Assembly (NCBI GenBank): GCA_900553965.1
Contig: USFX01000189.1
Location: 1-5,105, forward strand
Source: an uncultured Prevotella sp.
Lineage (GTDB): Bacteria > Bacteroidota > Bacteroidia > Bacteroidales > Bacteroidaceae
Length of the DNA stretch: 5,105 nt
Direction of reading: 5' to 3'
Shown one piece after another: positions 1 to 5,105 of the stretch (position 1 is the first letter of the stretch; the number at the start of each line of letters is the position of its first letter). The position numbers were made by a program, and so were the translations under genes. A model generated the notes under the pieces. It did not search any database. It was given only the letters and a program-made list of their open reading frames with translations, and had not been told where the DNA came from.

Positions 1-373
1 GGGAGCCGATGGCCACGTCGTAGCCCTCATCATGGCATGCGGCGTAGAGCCGCGGCAGGTCGTTGGGGTCGTGGCTGAAGTCGGCGTCCATCTCGAAGAC
101 GTAGTCATAGCCGTGCTCCAGCGCCCAGCGGAAGCCGGCGATATAGGCCGTTCCCAGTCCCTGCTTTCCGCTGCGCTCTATGATGAAGAGGCGGTCGGCC
201 ATCTCCGTGTCCATCAGGCGGTGGACAATGGCGGCCGTTCCGTCGGGCGAGCCGTCGTCGATGACGAGTATGTGGAAACTCTTTTCGAGCGCGAAAATCG
301 CCCGAATGATTTTCTCGATGTTCTCCTTCTCGTTATATGTCGGGATGATTATGATACTGTCGCTTGGGTGCAT
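1..373 (-). CDS. Family 2 glycosyltransferase, polyprenol-phosphate mannose synthase-like (partial, 3' end off the left edge)
   Basis: The first 124 codons of a GT-A fold glycosyltransferase are visible; the rest lies beyond position 1. The fragment opens with a hydrophobic beta strand and PTYNEKENI (residues 11-19), followed by IDDGSPDGTA (38-47), which is the nucleotide-sugar-binding region. GLGTAYIAGF (72-81) and MDADFSHDP (95-103) follow; the DAD acidic motif should bind the metal and the sugar nucleotide. This order is characteristic of dolichol/polyprenol-phosphate mannosyltransferases, which move mannose (or a related sugar) from the GDP-sugar to a polyprenyl phosphate at the cytoplasmic membrane face. 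The actual donor and acceptor cannot be read from this fragment. The ATG at 373-371 sits directly before the first strand, as expected for a family with almost no N-terminal extension. The gene diverges from mfd and has its own promoter upstream. It could also be a general GT2 enzyme, but the motif set fits the DPM1-like subgroup well. Confidence 0.9.
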   Translation of the reverse strand, partial: MHPSDSIIIIPTYNEKENIEKIIRAIFALEKSFHILVIDDGSPDGTAAIVHRLMDTEMADRLFIIERSGKQGLGTAYIAGFRWALEHGYDYVFEMDADFSHDPNDLPRLYAACHDEGYDVAIGS

Positions 374-403
374 GTTTCTTCAGATTTTGTTCTTATTACA
401 CTA

Positions 404-468
404 CAAAGATAGTGCAAATGAGCGCAATGTGAACTTGTTCACAAATTGCCGAGTGCAGTCTATCTTCT
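404..468. repeat. Imperfect inverted repeat in the leader of the glycosyltransferase gene
   Basis: The region is an interrupted palindrome centred on TT at 435-436. The core is TGTGAAC (428-434) facing GTTCACA (437-443), a perfect 7-bp match. Going outward, GCAA (424-427) pairs with TTGC (446-449). TGCA (413-416) faces TGCA (454-457). AAGATAG (406-412) pairs with CTATCTT (460-466). Small unequal gaps separate the blocks, so a transcript would form a bulged hairpin. The repeat fills most of the stretch between the predicted transcription start and the coding region. It may be an intergenic palindromic repeat, an RNA leader structure, or a protein-binding site at the core. The sequence alone does not decide among these. 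Confidence 0.55.
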
Positions 469-469
469 G

Positions 470-501
470 CAAAGATACATCAAACGCCTTTAATCGCCAA
501 A
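470..501 (-). promoter_or_regulatory. Bacteroidota-type promoter for the glycosyltransferase
   Basis: Read on the minus strand, TTTG (501-498) is followed after 20 nt by TATCTTTG (477-470). This matches the Bacteroidota primary-sigma consensus of a -33 TTTG and a -7 TAnnTTTG with about 19-20 nt between them. Transcription should start near 463-466, giving a leader of about 90 nt before the ATG at 373. A second TATCTTTG lies closer to the gene (411-404), but it has no good TTTG at the right distance (the tetramer there is GTTC), so it is the weaker candidate. Both boxes were found by inspection only. Confidence 0.6.
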
Positions 502-582
502 CTGTAACGTATTTTATTCTGATTTATTTGCTTTTTTGAACGTTCGTTCGACAAATTTGGCCTTTTGACGTTATGCCGAAGT

Positions 583-613
583 TTTGTGTTTTGACTGAAA
601 ATGACTACCTTTG
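583..613 (+). promoter_or_regulatory. Bacteroidota-type promoter for mfd
   Basis: TTTG at 583-586 is followed after 19 nt by TACCTTTG at 606-613, a full match to the Bacteroidota -33 TTTG / -7 TAnnTTTG pattern. The expected transcription start is about 618-621. This lies downstream of the first ATG of the open frame (573) and about 70 nt upstream of the ATG at 690, so it helps decide the mfd start. A short possible stem (ATACC 622-626 with GGTAT 631-635) lies at the predicted 5' end of the transcript, but it is too small to interpret. Confidence 0.65.
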
Positions 614-689
614 CGGCTGTTATACCTCGGGGTATGTAAGCCTGTTGGATTGTATTACGTATTTGGCGTGTGCCGTTTCACCGACTACA

Positions 690-3600
690 ATGGATATAAG
701 GGATTTGCAGAAAATGTATGCTGCGCTGCCGCAGGTGGCGGCGTTGGCTGGGATGTTGGATGACAGTTCTGTCTCAACCGTTCAGCTGGAGGGGCTTGTG
801 GCGTCTTCGGCGCCTATGGCGTTTGCCTCGATGGCTCTGCGCACGGCGCGGACGGTGCTCTTCATACTAAAGGATGCCGATGAGGCGGGCTATTTCTATC
901 ATGACCTGACGCAGGTGATGGGGCTGGAGAGCGTTCTCTATTTCCCGTCGTCCTACCGTCGTGCGGTGAAGTACGGCCAGCGTGACGCGGCCAGCGAGAT
1001 ATTGAGGACGGAGGTGCTTACGAAGAATGAAGAAGGTTCTTCATTATATATTGTTTCCTACCCCGAGGCCGTTGCCGAGCTCGTCGTTTCCCGCCGTCGT
1101 CTGGATAGCCGCACGTTGGAGTTGGTCGTGGACCAGACGGTCAACGTCACGGACGTTATGAAGACACTGCGCGAGTTCGGCTTCCGTGAAGTGGAATACG
1201 TCTATGAGCCGGGGCAGTTTGCCTTGCGCGGCAGCATTCTCGATGTTTATTCCTATAGCTGCGAATATCCGTTCCGAATAGACTTCTTTGGCAATGACAT
1301 CGATTCCATACGTACCTTTGAGGTGAACACCCAGTTGTCACGCGAACGTCGTACGGCGGTGCAGATTGTGCCCGAACTGGCTGGAATAACCGAGGACCGC
1401 GTGTCGCTGTTCTCTTTCCTCAGTGCCAATACTGTTGTCGTAATGAAAGACGGCGCCGACATATGTGATGCCATTGGCCGGACATACGAAGACGGTTTCT
1501 CCCAACAGGCTGTCGTTGAGCGCATGGAAGGGGCTACCGAAATCGAACAACATGCCATCATGCAGCAGATGCGTAGGGAGGTTCAGCTCATCACCGCCGG
1601 ACGTTTTGCTGACGAAATATCTCCGTTCCGCATCGTCGAAATCGGTCACCGCCCGTTCCGCATGGCCGACGCTGTCATCCGGTTTAACGTGTCGCCCCAA
1701 CCGCTCTTTCATAAGAACTTCGACATGCTCCGTCAGTCGCTCGAAGACTACCAGCTGCGTGGCTACAATATTTTCATTCTTGCTGACAGCCGGAAGCAGA
1801 ACGAACGGTTGAAGGAAATATTATCAAATCAGAGTGAAGAGTGTAGAGGACAGAGGTATGATTACTCTCAGGAACAAACGTCATGCAACAAAGGTAATCA
1901 TACCTCTTCACTCTTCACTCTTCACTCTGACTTGAAAGTCTTCACTCCTGTAGACAAGACCCTTCACGAGGGGTTCGTCGACAACGACATGCGCGTCTGC
2001 TTCTTCACCGACCATCAGATATTCGACCGTTTCCATAAATACAACCTGAAGTCCGACCGCGCACGCAGCGGCAAGATGTCGCTCACGCTGAAAGAGATCC
2101 GTCAGTTCGAGCCGGGCGACTATGTCGTCCATGTCGACCACGGCATCGGACGCTTCGGCGGACTTGTGCGCATGCCGCAGGCTGACGGCGGCTATCAGGA
2201 GATGATCAAGATACAGTATCAGAACGGCGACTCCATCTACGTGTCGATACACTCGCTGTATAAGGTGTCGAAGTATAAGGCGCAGGACAACGGCGAACCG
2301 CCGCGTCTGAGCCATCTCGGCACGGGCCAATGGGAGCGGCTGAAGGAACGCACGAAGAAGAAACTGAAGGACATCGCCCGCGACCTTATCAAGCTCTACG
2401 CCCAGCGTCGACAGGAACAGGGCTTCGCCTTCAGTCCCGACAGTTTCATGCAGCACGAACTTGAGGCGAGCTTCCTTTATGAGGACACGCCCGACCAGCT
2501 GAAGGCCACCAACGACGTCAAGGCCGACATGGAGCGGCGCCGGCCGATGGACCGCCTGGTCTGCGGTGATGTGGGTTTCGGCAAGACCGAAGTGGCTGTA
2601 CGTGCGGCGTTCAAGGCGGCGTGCGACTCAAAGCAGGTGGCCGTGCTTGTGCCCACCACGGTGCTCGCCTATCAGCACTATCAGACGTTCAGCAAGCGGC
2701 TGAAAGACTTCCCCGTGCGTGTCGACTACCTCACGCGCGCCCGCTCGGCCAAGCAGACCAAGGAACTGCTCAAAGACCTCGAGGACGGAAAGATAGACAT
2801 ACTCATTGGCACGCACAAGCTGATAGGCAAGTCGGTGAAGTTCCATGATCTCGGTCTGCTCATCATCGACGAGGAGCAGAAGTTCGGCGTGGCCGTAAAG
2901 GAGAAGCTGCGCCAGATGAAGGTCAACGTCGACACGCTCACGATGTCGGCCACGCCCATCCCACGCACGCTCCAGTTCTCGCTCGTCGGCGCCCGCGACC
3001 TGAGCACGATACAGACGCCGCCCCCCAACCGCTATCCCATACAGACGGAGATTCACACGTTCAACCCCGAGATAATTGCCGATGCCGTGAACTTCGAGAT
3101 GAGCCGCAACGGCCAGGTCTACATCGTCAACAACCGCATCAACGAGCTGCAGCGCATCGCCGACATGATACACAAGTATATCCCCGACGCACGCATCGCC
3201 ATCGGTCACGGACAGATGAAGCCGGAGGAGCTGGAGCATATCATCCTCGACTTCGCCAACTACGACTACGACGTGCTCGTATCGACAACCATCGTCGAGA
3301 GTGGCATTGACATTCCCAACGCCAACACTATCATCATCAACGGCGCCAACAACTTCGGACTGAGCGACCTCCATCAGATGCGCGGCCGCGTGGGACGTGG
3401 CAACCGCAAGGCTTTCTGCTATCTGCTCGCCCCTCCGCTGTCGGCACTGCCGCAGGAGTCGCGCCGCCGTCTGGAGGCTCTCGAAAACTTCTCGGAGCTG
3501 GGCAGTGGCATCAACATTGCCATGCAGGACCTTGACATCCGTGGTGCGGGCAACCTGTTGGGTGCCGAGCAGAGTGGTTTCATCGCCGACCTTGGATATG

Positions 3601-4172
3601 AAACCTATCAGAAAATCCTTAATCAGGCCGTGGCCGAGCTGAAGAACGACGAGTTCTCCGACCTTTATGCAGACGAGACGGCCGCGCAGGAGATGGCCGC
3701 ATCCGACTTCGTCGACGACTGCGCGCTTGAGAGCGACATCGAGATGTATTTCCCGCCGGCATACATCCCTAACGACAGCGAACGCATGCTGCTCTACCGC
3801 GAGCTGGACAACCTGACCGAAGACGCTGAAGTGGAGCAGTATCGTCTTCGCCTCCGCGACCGTTTCGGTACTATCCCCGCCGTTGGCGAGGAGCTGATGC
3901 GCGTCGTTCCGTTGCGCCGCATGGGCAAAAGCCTCGGTTGCGAGAAGATAATGCTGAAGCAGCACCGCATGACGCTCTTCTTCGTCAGCAACCCCAACAG
4001 CCCCTATTACCGCAGCTCCGCCTTCGACAGCATCCTCAGCTACATCGCCTCACATCCCCGCCGCTGCAATCTGCGCGAGCATAATGGCAAACGCTCCATC
4101 GTCATCTCCAACGTCCGGACAGTCGGCGAGGGCGTGGACGTGCTGCGGGAGATAATGAAAAATAACGGATAA
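690..4172 (+). CDS. mfd: Transcription-repair coupling factor Mfd (ATP-dependent DNA translocase)
   Basis: Mfd recognises RNA polymerase stalled at DNA damage, pushes it off with ATP-driven dsDNA translocation, and recruits UvrA for nucleotide excision repair. Numbering here is for the 1160-residue product from ATG 690 (E. coli Mfd has 1148). Residues 1 to about 300 are the UvrB-like module, including the UvrA-contact region around R180 (FALRGSILD). Then come the variable D3 domain, the CarD-like RNA-polymerase-interacting domain from 473 (FEPGDYVVHVDHGIGRFGG), and the RecG-like motor. The motor shows Walker A GDVGFGKT (626-633), DEEQ (727-730), SATPIPRTL and QMRGRVGRG (from 896). The TRCF C-terminal domain ends the protein. 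The frame stays open back to ATG 573, but those 39 extra residues are Cys-rich and unlike Mfd. The predicted promoter lies inside them, and MDIRDLQKMYAALPQV at 690 matches usual Bacteroidales N-termini. Around residues 379-416 an in-frame palindromic insert lengthens D3. DEEQ replaces the DEEH seen in E. coli. Confidence 0.97.
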   Translation: MDIRDLQKMYAALPQVAALAGMLDDSSVSTVQLEGLVASSAPMAFASMALRTARTVLFILKDADEAGYFYHDLTQVMGLESVLYFPSSYRRAVKYGQRDAASEILRTEVLTKNEEGSSLYIVSYPEAVAELVVSRRRLDSRTLELVVDQTVNVTDVMKTLREFGFREVEYVYEPGQFALRGSILDVYSYSCEYPFRIDFFGNDIDSIRTFEVNTQLSRERRTAVQIVPELAGITEDRVSLFSFLSANTVVVMKDGADICDAIGRTYEDGFSQQAVVERMEGATEIEQHAIMQQMRREVQLITAGRFADEISPFRIVEIGHRPFRMADAVIRFNVSPQPLFHKNFDMLRQSLEDYQLRGYNIFILADSRKQNERLKEILSNQSEECRGQRYDYSQEQTSCNKGNHTSSLFTLHSDLKVFTPVDKTLHEGFVDNDMRVCFFTDHQIFDRFHKYNLKSDRARSGKMSLTLKEIRQFEPGDYVVHVDHGIGRFGGLVRMPQADGGYQEMIKIQYQNGDSIYVSIHSLYKVSKYKAQDNGEPPRLSHLGTGQWERLKERTKKKLKDIARDLIKLYAQRRQEQGFAFSPDSFMQHELEASFLYEDTPDQLKATNDVKADMERRRPMDRLVCGDVGFGKTEVAVRAAFKAACDSKQVAVLVPTTVLAYQHYQTFSKRLKDFPVRVDYLTRARSAKQTKELLKDLEDGKIDILIGTHKLIGKSVKFHDLGLLIIDEEQKFGVAVKEKLRQMKVNVDTLTMSATPIPRTLQFSLVGARDLSTIQTPPPNRYPIQTEIHTFNPEIIADAVNFEMSRNGQVYIVNNRINELQRIADMIHKYIPDARIAIGHGQMKPEELEHIILDFANYDYDVLVSTTIVESGIDIPNANTIIINGANNFGLSDLHQMRGRVGRGNRKAFCYLLAPPLSALPQESRRRLEALENFSELGSGINIAMQDLDIRGAGNLLGAEQSGFIADLGYETYQKILNQAVAELKNDEFSDLYADETAAQEMAASDFVDDCALESDIEMYFPPAYIPNDSERMLLYRELDNLTEDAEVEQYRLRLRDRFGTIPAVGEELMRVVPLRRMGKSLGCEKIMLKQHRMTLFFVSNPNSPYYRSSAFDSILSYIASHPRRCNLREHNGKRSIVISNVRTVGEGVDVLREIMKNNG
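1026..1045. repeat. Perfect 20-bp interrupted palindrome within mfd
   Basis: AATGAAGAA (1026-1034) and TTCTTCATT (1037-1045) are exact reverse complements separated by GG. The segment encodes NEEGSS and is followed by an AT-rich run. It lies near the D1a/D2 junction of the UvrB-like module, just before the conserved YIVSYPEAVAE stretch. It may be chance, or the remnant of an older palindromic insertion. Confidence 0.5.
1824..1935. repeat. Palindromic element inserted in frame within mfd
   Basis: A 112-bp inverted repeat lies wholly inside mfd. The outer arms are 1824-1843 and 1916-1935: 20 bp with one mismatch, built on CAGAGTGAAGAGTG and its complement. The inner arms are 1852-1865 and 1894-1907: AGAGGTATGATTAC and its exact complement, 14 bp. 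Between outer and inner arms are 8-nt segments on each side with a 4-bp match (AGAG 1845-1848, CTCT 1911-1914). The loop is 28 nt (1866-1893). In total 37 of 42 arm positions are complementary. It is translated without a stop, giving roughly residues 379-416 of Mfd: polar, with two Cys (385, 399) and a cluster of AGA/AGG arginine codons. From memory, related Bacteroidales Mfd proteins pass from RL-x-IF to FTPV with only about ten residues here. Exact insertion boundaries and any target-site duplication cannot be fixed without an empty-site homologue. Confidence 0.8.
1907..1927 (+). repeat. Three tandem TTCACTC heptamers in the right arm of the mfd palindrome
   Basis: TTCACTC occurs three times without interruption (1907-1913, 1914-1920, 1921-1927). 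The left arm carries the complement GAGTGAA once exactly (1832-1838) and once degenerately (GAGTGTA, 1839-1845). The unit length is not a multiple of three, so gain or loss of one copy would shift the mfd frame. A fourth TTCACTC at 1941-1947 belongs to the conserved codons for FTP and is probably coincidental. Confidence 0.75.
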
Positions 4173-4259
4173 TATGGTTTATTGGCAGCTTCGCTTTTTA
4201 GATTAAAGTGTCAACAAGCAAGTTATTTAGTACATCATAGAAATATCCGATAATATATA

Positions 4260-4301
4260 AAAAGGACGCAAAGAGCATTCATGGTCTCTTTGCATCCTTT
4301 T
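4260..4301. terminator. Bidirectional intrinsic terminator between convergent mfd and ridA
   Basis: The 16-bp arms 4260-4275 (AAAAGGACGCAAAGAG) and 4286-4301 (CTCTTTGCATCCTTTT) enclose a 10-nt loop. The only imperfection is C4267 opposite A4294. In plus-strand RNA this is a C-A mismatch. In minus-strand RNA the same position is a G-U wobble, so the ridA-side transcript makes a fully paired stem. U-rich runs follow in both directions: TTTTATTTT on the plus side and TTTTT then TATATA on the minus side. The position, 25 bp past the ridA stop and 88 bp past the mfd stop, fits termination of both converging units. Confidence 0.8.
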
Positions 4302-4325
4302 ATTTTAATAGTCATTGGGGGTACT

Positions 4326-4700
4326 TTATCTCGCAGCGATGCACTCCACCTCCACGAGCACGCCTTTGGGCAGCGCCTTGACGGCTACGGCGGAGCGGGC
4401 GGGGTAGGGTTCGGTGAAGAAGGTGGCGTAGACCTCGTTCATAGCTGCGAAGTCGGCCATGTCAGCCATGAAGACGGTCGTCTTGACGACGTTGGCCAGC
4501 GAGAGTCCGGCTGACTCCATGATGGCTTTGGCGTTGGTCAGGGCCTGACGGGTCTGCTCCTTGATGCCGCCTTCAACGACGTTGCCTGTTGCGGGATCGA
4601 GCGGTATCTGGCCGGAGGCGAAGACCATTCCGTTGACTTCTATTGCCTGGCTGTACGGTCCGATGGCCGCGGGAGCCTTGTCTGTGTGTAATGCTTTCAT
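4326..4700 (-). CDS. ridA: RidA family 2-iminobutanoate/2-iminopropanoate deaminase
   Basis: A 124-residue protein of the RidA/YjgF/UK114 family, at the usual full length for these small cytosolic trimers. RidA hydrolyses the unstable enamine/imine products (2-aminoacrylate, 2-aminocrotonate) released by PLP enzymes such as threonine and serine dehydratases. It forms the 2-keto acid and ammonia and so protects other PLP enzymes. Family marks visible are IGPYSQAI (13-20, with Y16), FASGQIPLDP (27-36, with S29 and G30), the QTRQALTNAKAIMESAG helix, VVKTTVFMADM, and the signature YPARSAVAVKALPKG followed by VEVECIA. R102 corresponds to the substrate-carboxylate-binding arginine (R105 in E. coli RidA), and the acidic residue of the signature (E119 by my alignment) is kept, so an active deaminase is expected. 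It begins 53 bp after the threonine ammonia-lyase stop on the same strand, and no separate promoter motif is seen in that gap, so cotranscription is likely. Confidence 0.95.
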   Translation of the reverse strand: MKALHTDKAPAAIGPYSQAIEVNGMVFASGQIPLDPATGNVVEGGIKEQTRQALTNAKAIMESAGLSLANVVKTTVFMADMADFAAMNEVYATFFTEPYPARSAVAVKALPKGVLVEVECIAAR

Positions 4701-4753
4701 AATCGTTGTTGTTCTATTAGTTTGATGAATGTTCTTTAGGATTTTGCGTTCCG

Positions 4754-5105
4754 TTATTTGTCCGTTGTCAGGAGTTTAAATCCGCTCTCTCTGAGCGCCT
4801 TGTTTATCTCTGCGATGTGCTCTGCGTTGCGCGTCTCGCAGACGATGCGCAGGATACAGGCGTTGATTTTTTCGCTGTCGCCGTGACGGTTGTGATGTAC
4901 GCTGGTGATGTTTCCGCCGCAGCGGGCTATCACCGAGGCCACTTCGACAAGCGTTCCGGGACGGTCATCCAGTTCGATGTTGATGGTGCAGTAGCGTCCG
5001 CTCTTTGTCAGACCTCGCTTGATGACGCGGTTGAGTATGGTCACGTCGATGTTTCCGCCGCTGACGATGCACACCGTCTTCTTGCCTTTCACCGGTATCT
5101 TGTTG
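4754..5105 (-). CDS. ilvA: Threonine ammonia-lyase, C-terminal part with ACT domain (partial, 5' end off the right edge)
   Basis: The last 116 codons of a PLP-dependent threonine dehydratase, which deaminates L-threonine to 2-oxobutanoate through an enamine intermediate. The visible start, KIPVKGKKTVCIVSGGNIDVTILNRVIKRGL (given here in words as the closing strand and helix of the PLP catalytic domain, residues 2-32 of the fragment), carries the conserved SGGNID. It is followed by one ACT regulatory domain opening with TINIELDDRPGTLVEVASVI (residues 40-59), the typical DRPG loop of amino-acid-binding ACT domains. A single short ACT domain right after the catalytic domain fits the roughly 400-residue class of threonine ammonia-lyases, often labelled catabolic, and not the longer biosynthetic enzyme with two ACT-like domains. 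A serine/threonine dehydratase of mixed specificity is possible. The gene is open to the window edge, so the active-site lysine is not visible. The GTG at 5092 is internal and is not a start. Confidence 0.9.
   Translation of the reverse strand, partial: NKIPVKGKKTVCIVSGGNIDVTILNRVIKRGLTKSGRYCTINIELDDRPGTLVEVASVIARCGGNITSVHHNRHGDSEKINACILRIVCETRNAEHIAEINKALRESGFKLLTTDK

Noticed and set aside
32..539. Two plus-strand open frames over the glycosyltransferase and its upstream region
   Set aside because: They are antisense to a clearly recognisable GT2 coding sequence and show no protein motifs. The second runs into the palindromic, promoter-bearing intergenic DNA.
538..559. Short palindromes GAACGTTC (538-545) and CAAATTTG (552-559) in the divergent region
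   Set aside because: 8-bp palindromes are common by chance, and their spacing to the promoters suggests no clear role.
622..635. ATACC-TCGG-GGTAT stem at the predicted 5' end of the mfd transcript
   Set aside because: A 5-bp stem is expected often by chance and matches no leader element that I recognise.
573..689. N-terminal extension of Mfd beginning at ATG 573
   Set aside because: The residues do not look like Mfd, and the probable promoter and transcription start fall inside this stretch.
1824..1935. The mfd palindrome as a rho-independent terminator
   Set aside because: The stem is interrupted by an 8-nt by 8-nt internal region, has a 28-nt loop, and is followed by GACTTGAAAG and not by a U-run. 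It also lies mid-gene.
2628..3965. Long 445-codon open frame on the minus strand, antisense to mfd
   Set aside because: It lies opposite the most conserved motor motifs of mfd. Its translation is rich in Val, Asp and Leu with no recognisable motif, and is best explained as the shadow of GC-biased third positions.
4173..4259. AT-rich stretch after the mfd stop, checked for a small gene or RNA
   Set aside because: No convincing open frame, promoter or strong hairpin was seen before the terminator; it appears to be an untranslated 3' tail.
4281..4514. 77-codon plus-strand open frame across the terminator and ridA 3' end
   Set aside because: It begins in the loop of the terminator hairpin and continues antisense to ridA. 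No independent support.

Overview
The window looks like a chromosomal piece of a Bacteroidota genome, most likely Bacteroidales and probably Prevotellaceae. Two things point there. The proteins have Bacteroidales character (Mfd, a polyprenol-phosphate-mannose-synthase-like GT2, and a threonine ammonia-lyase with one C-terminal ACT domain). The promoters also match the Bacteroidota pattern (TTTG, 19-20 nt, TAnnTTTG), and clear Shine-Dalgarno sequences are absent. The genus is an inference.

Layout. Positions 1-373 (minus) hold the N-terminal 124 codons of a family 2 glycosyltransferase that runs off the left edge. Positions 374-689 are the divergent control region. It holds a minus-strand promoter for the glycosyltransferase, a roughly 60-bp imperfect inverted repeat in that gene's leader, and a plus-strand promoter for mfd. 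The mfd promoter lies inside the longest possible mfd reading frame, which argues that translation starts at 690 and not at 573. Positions 690-4172 (plus) are mfd, the transcription-repair coupling factor. A hairpin between the convergent ends of mfd and ridA (4260-4301) is a probable bidirectional terminator. Positions 4326-4700 (minus) are a RidA-type enamine/imine deaminase. Positions 4754-5105 (minus) are the C-terminal end of a threonine ammonia-lyase that runs off the right edge.

How the genes relate. The ammonia-lyase and ridA form an evident operon (53-bp gap, same strand). The lyase releases a reactive enamine/imine intermediate and RidA hydrolyses it. Mfd is a housekeeping DNA-repair translocase in its own transcription unit. 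The glycosyltransferase is transcribed away from it.

The most unusual item is a palindromic segment of about 112 bp (1824-1935) inside mfd. It is read through in frame and adds a low-complexity, polar peptide to the variable D3 region just before the RNA-polymerase-interacting domain. It resembles a small palindromic repeat element inserted into a gene without breaking it, comparable in principle to Rickettsia palindromic elements. I see no CRISPR array, tRNA, rRNA, transposase or novel multi-gene system.
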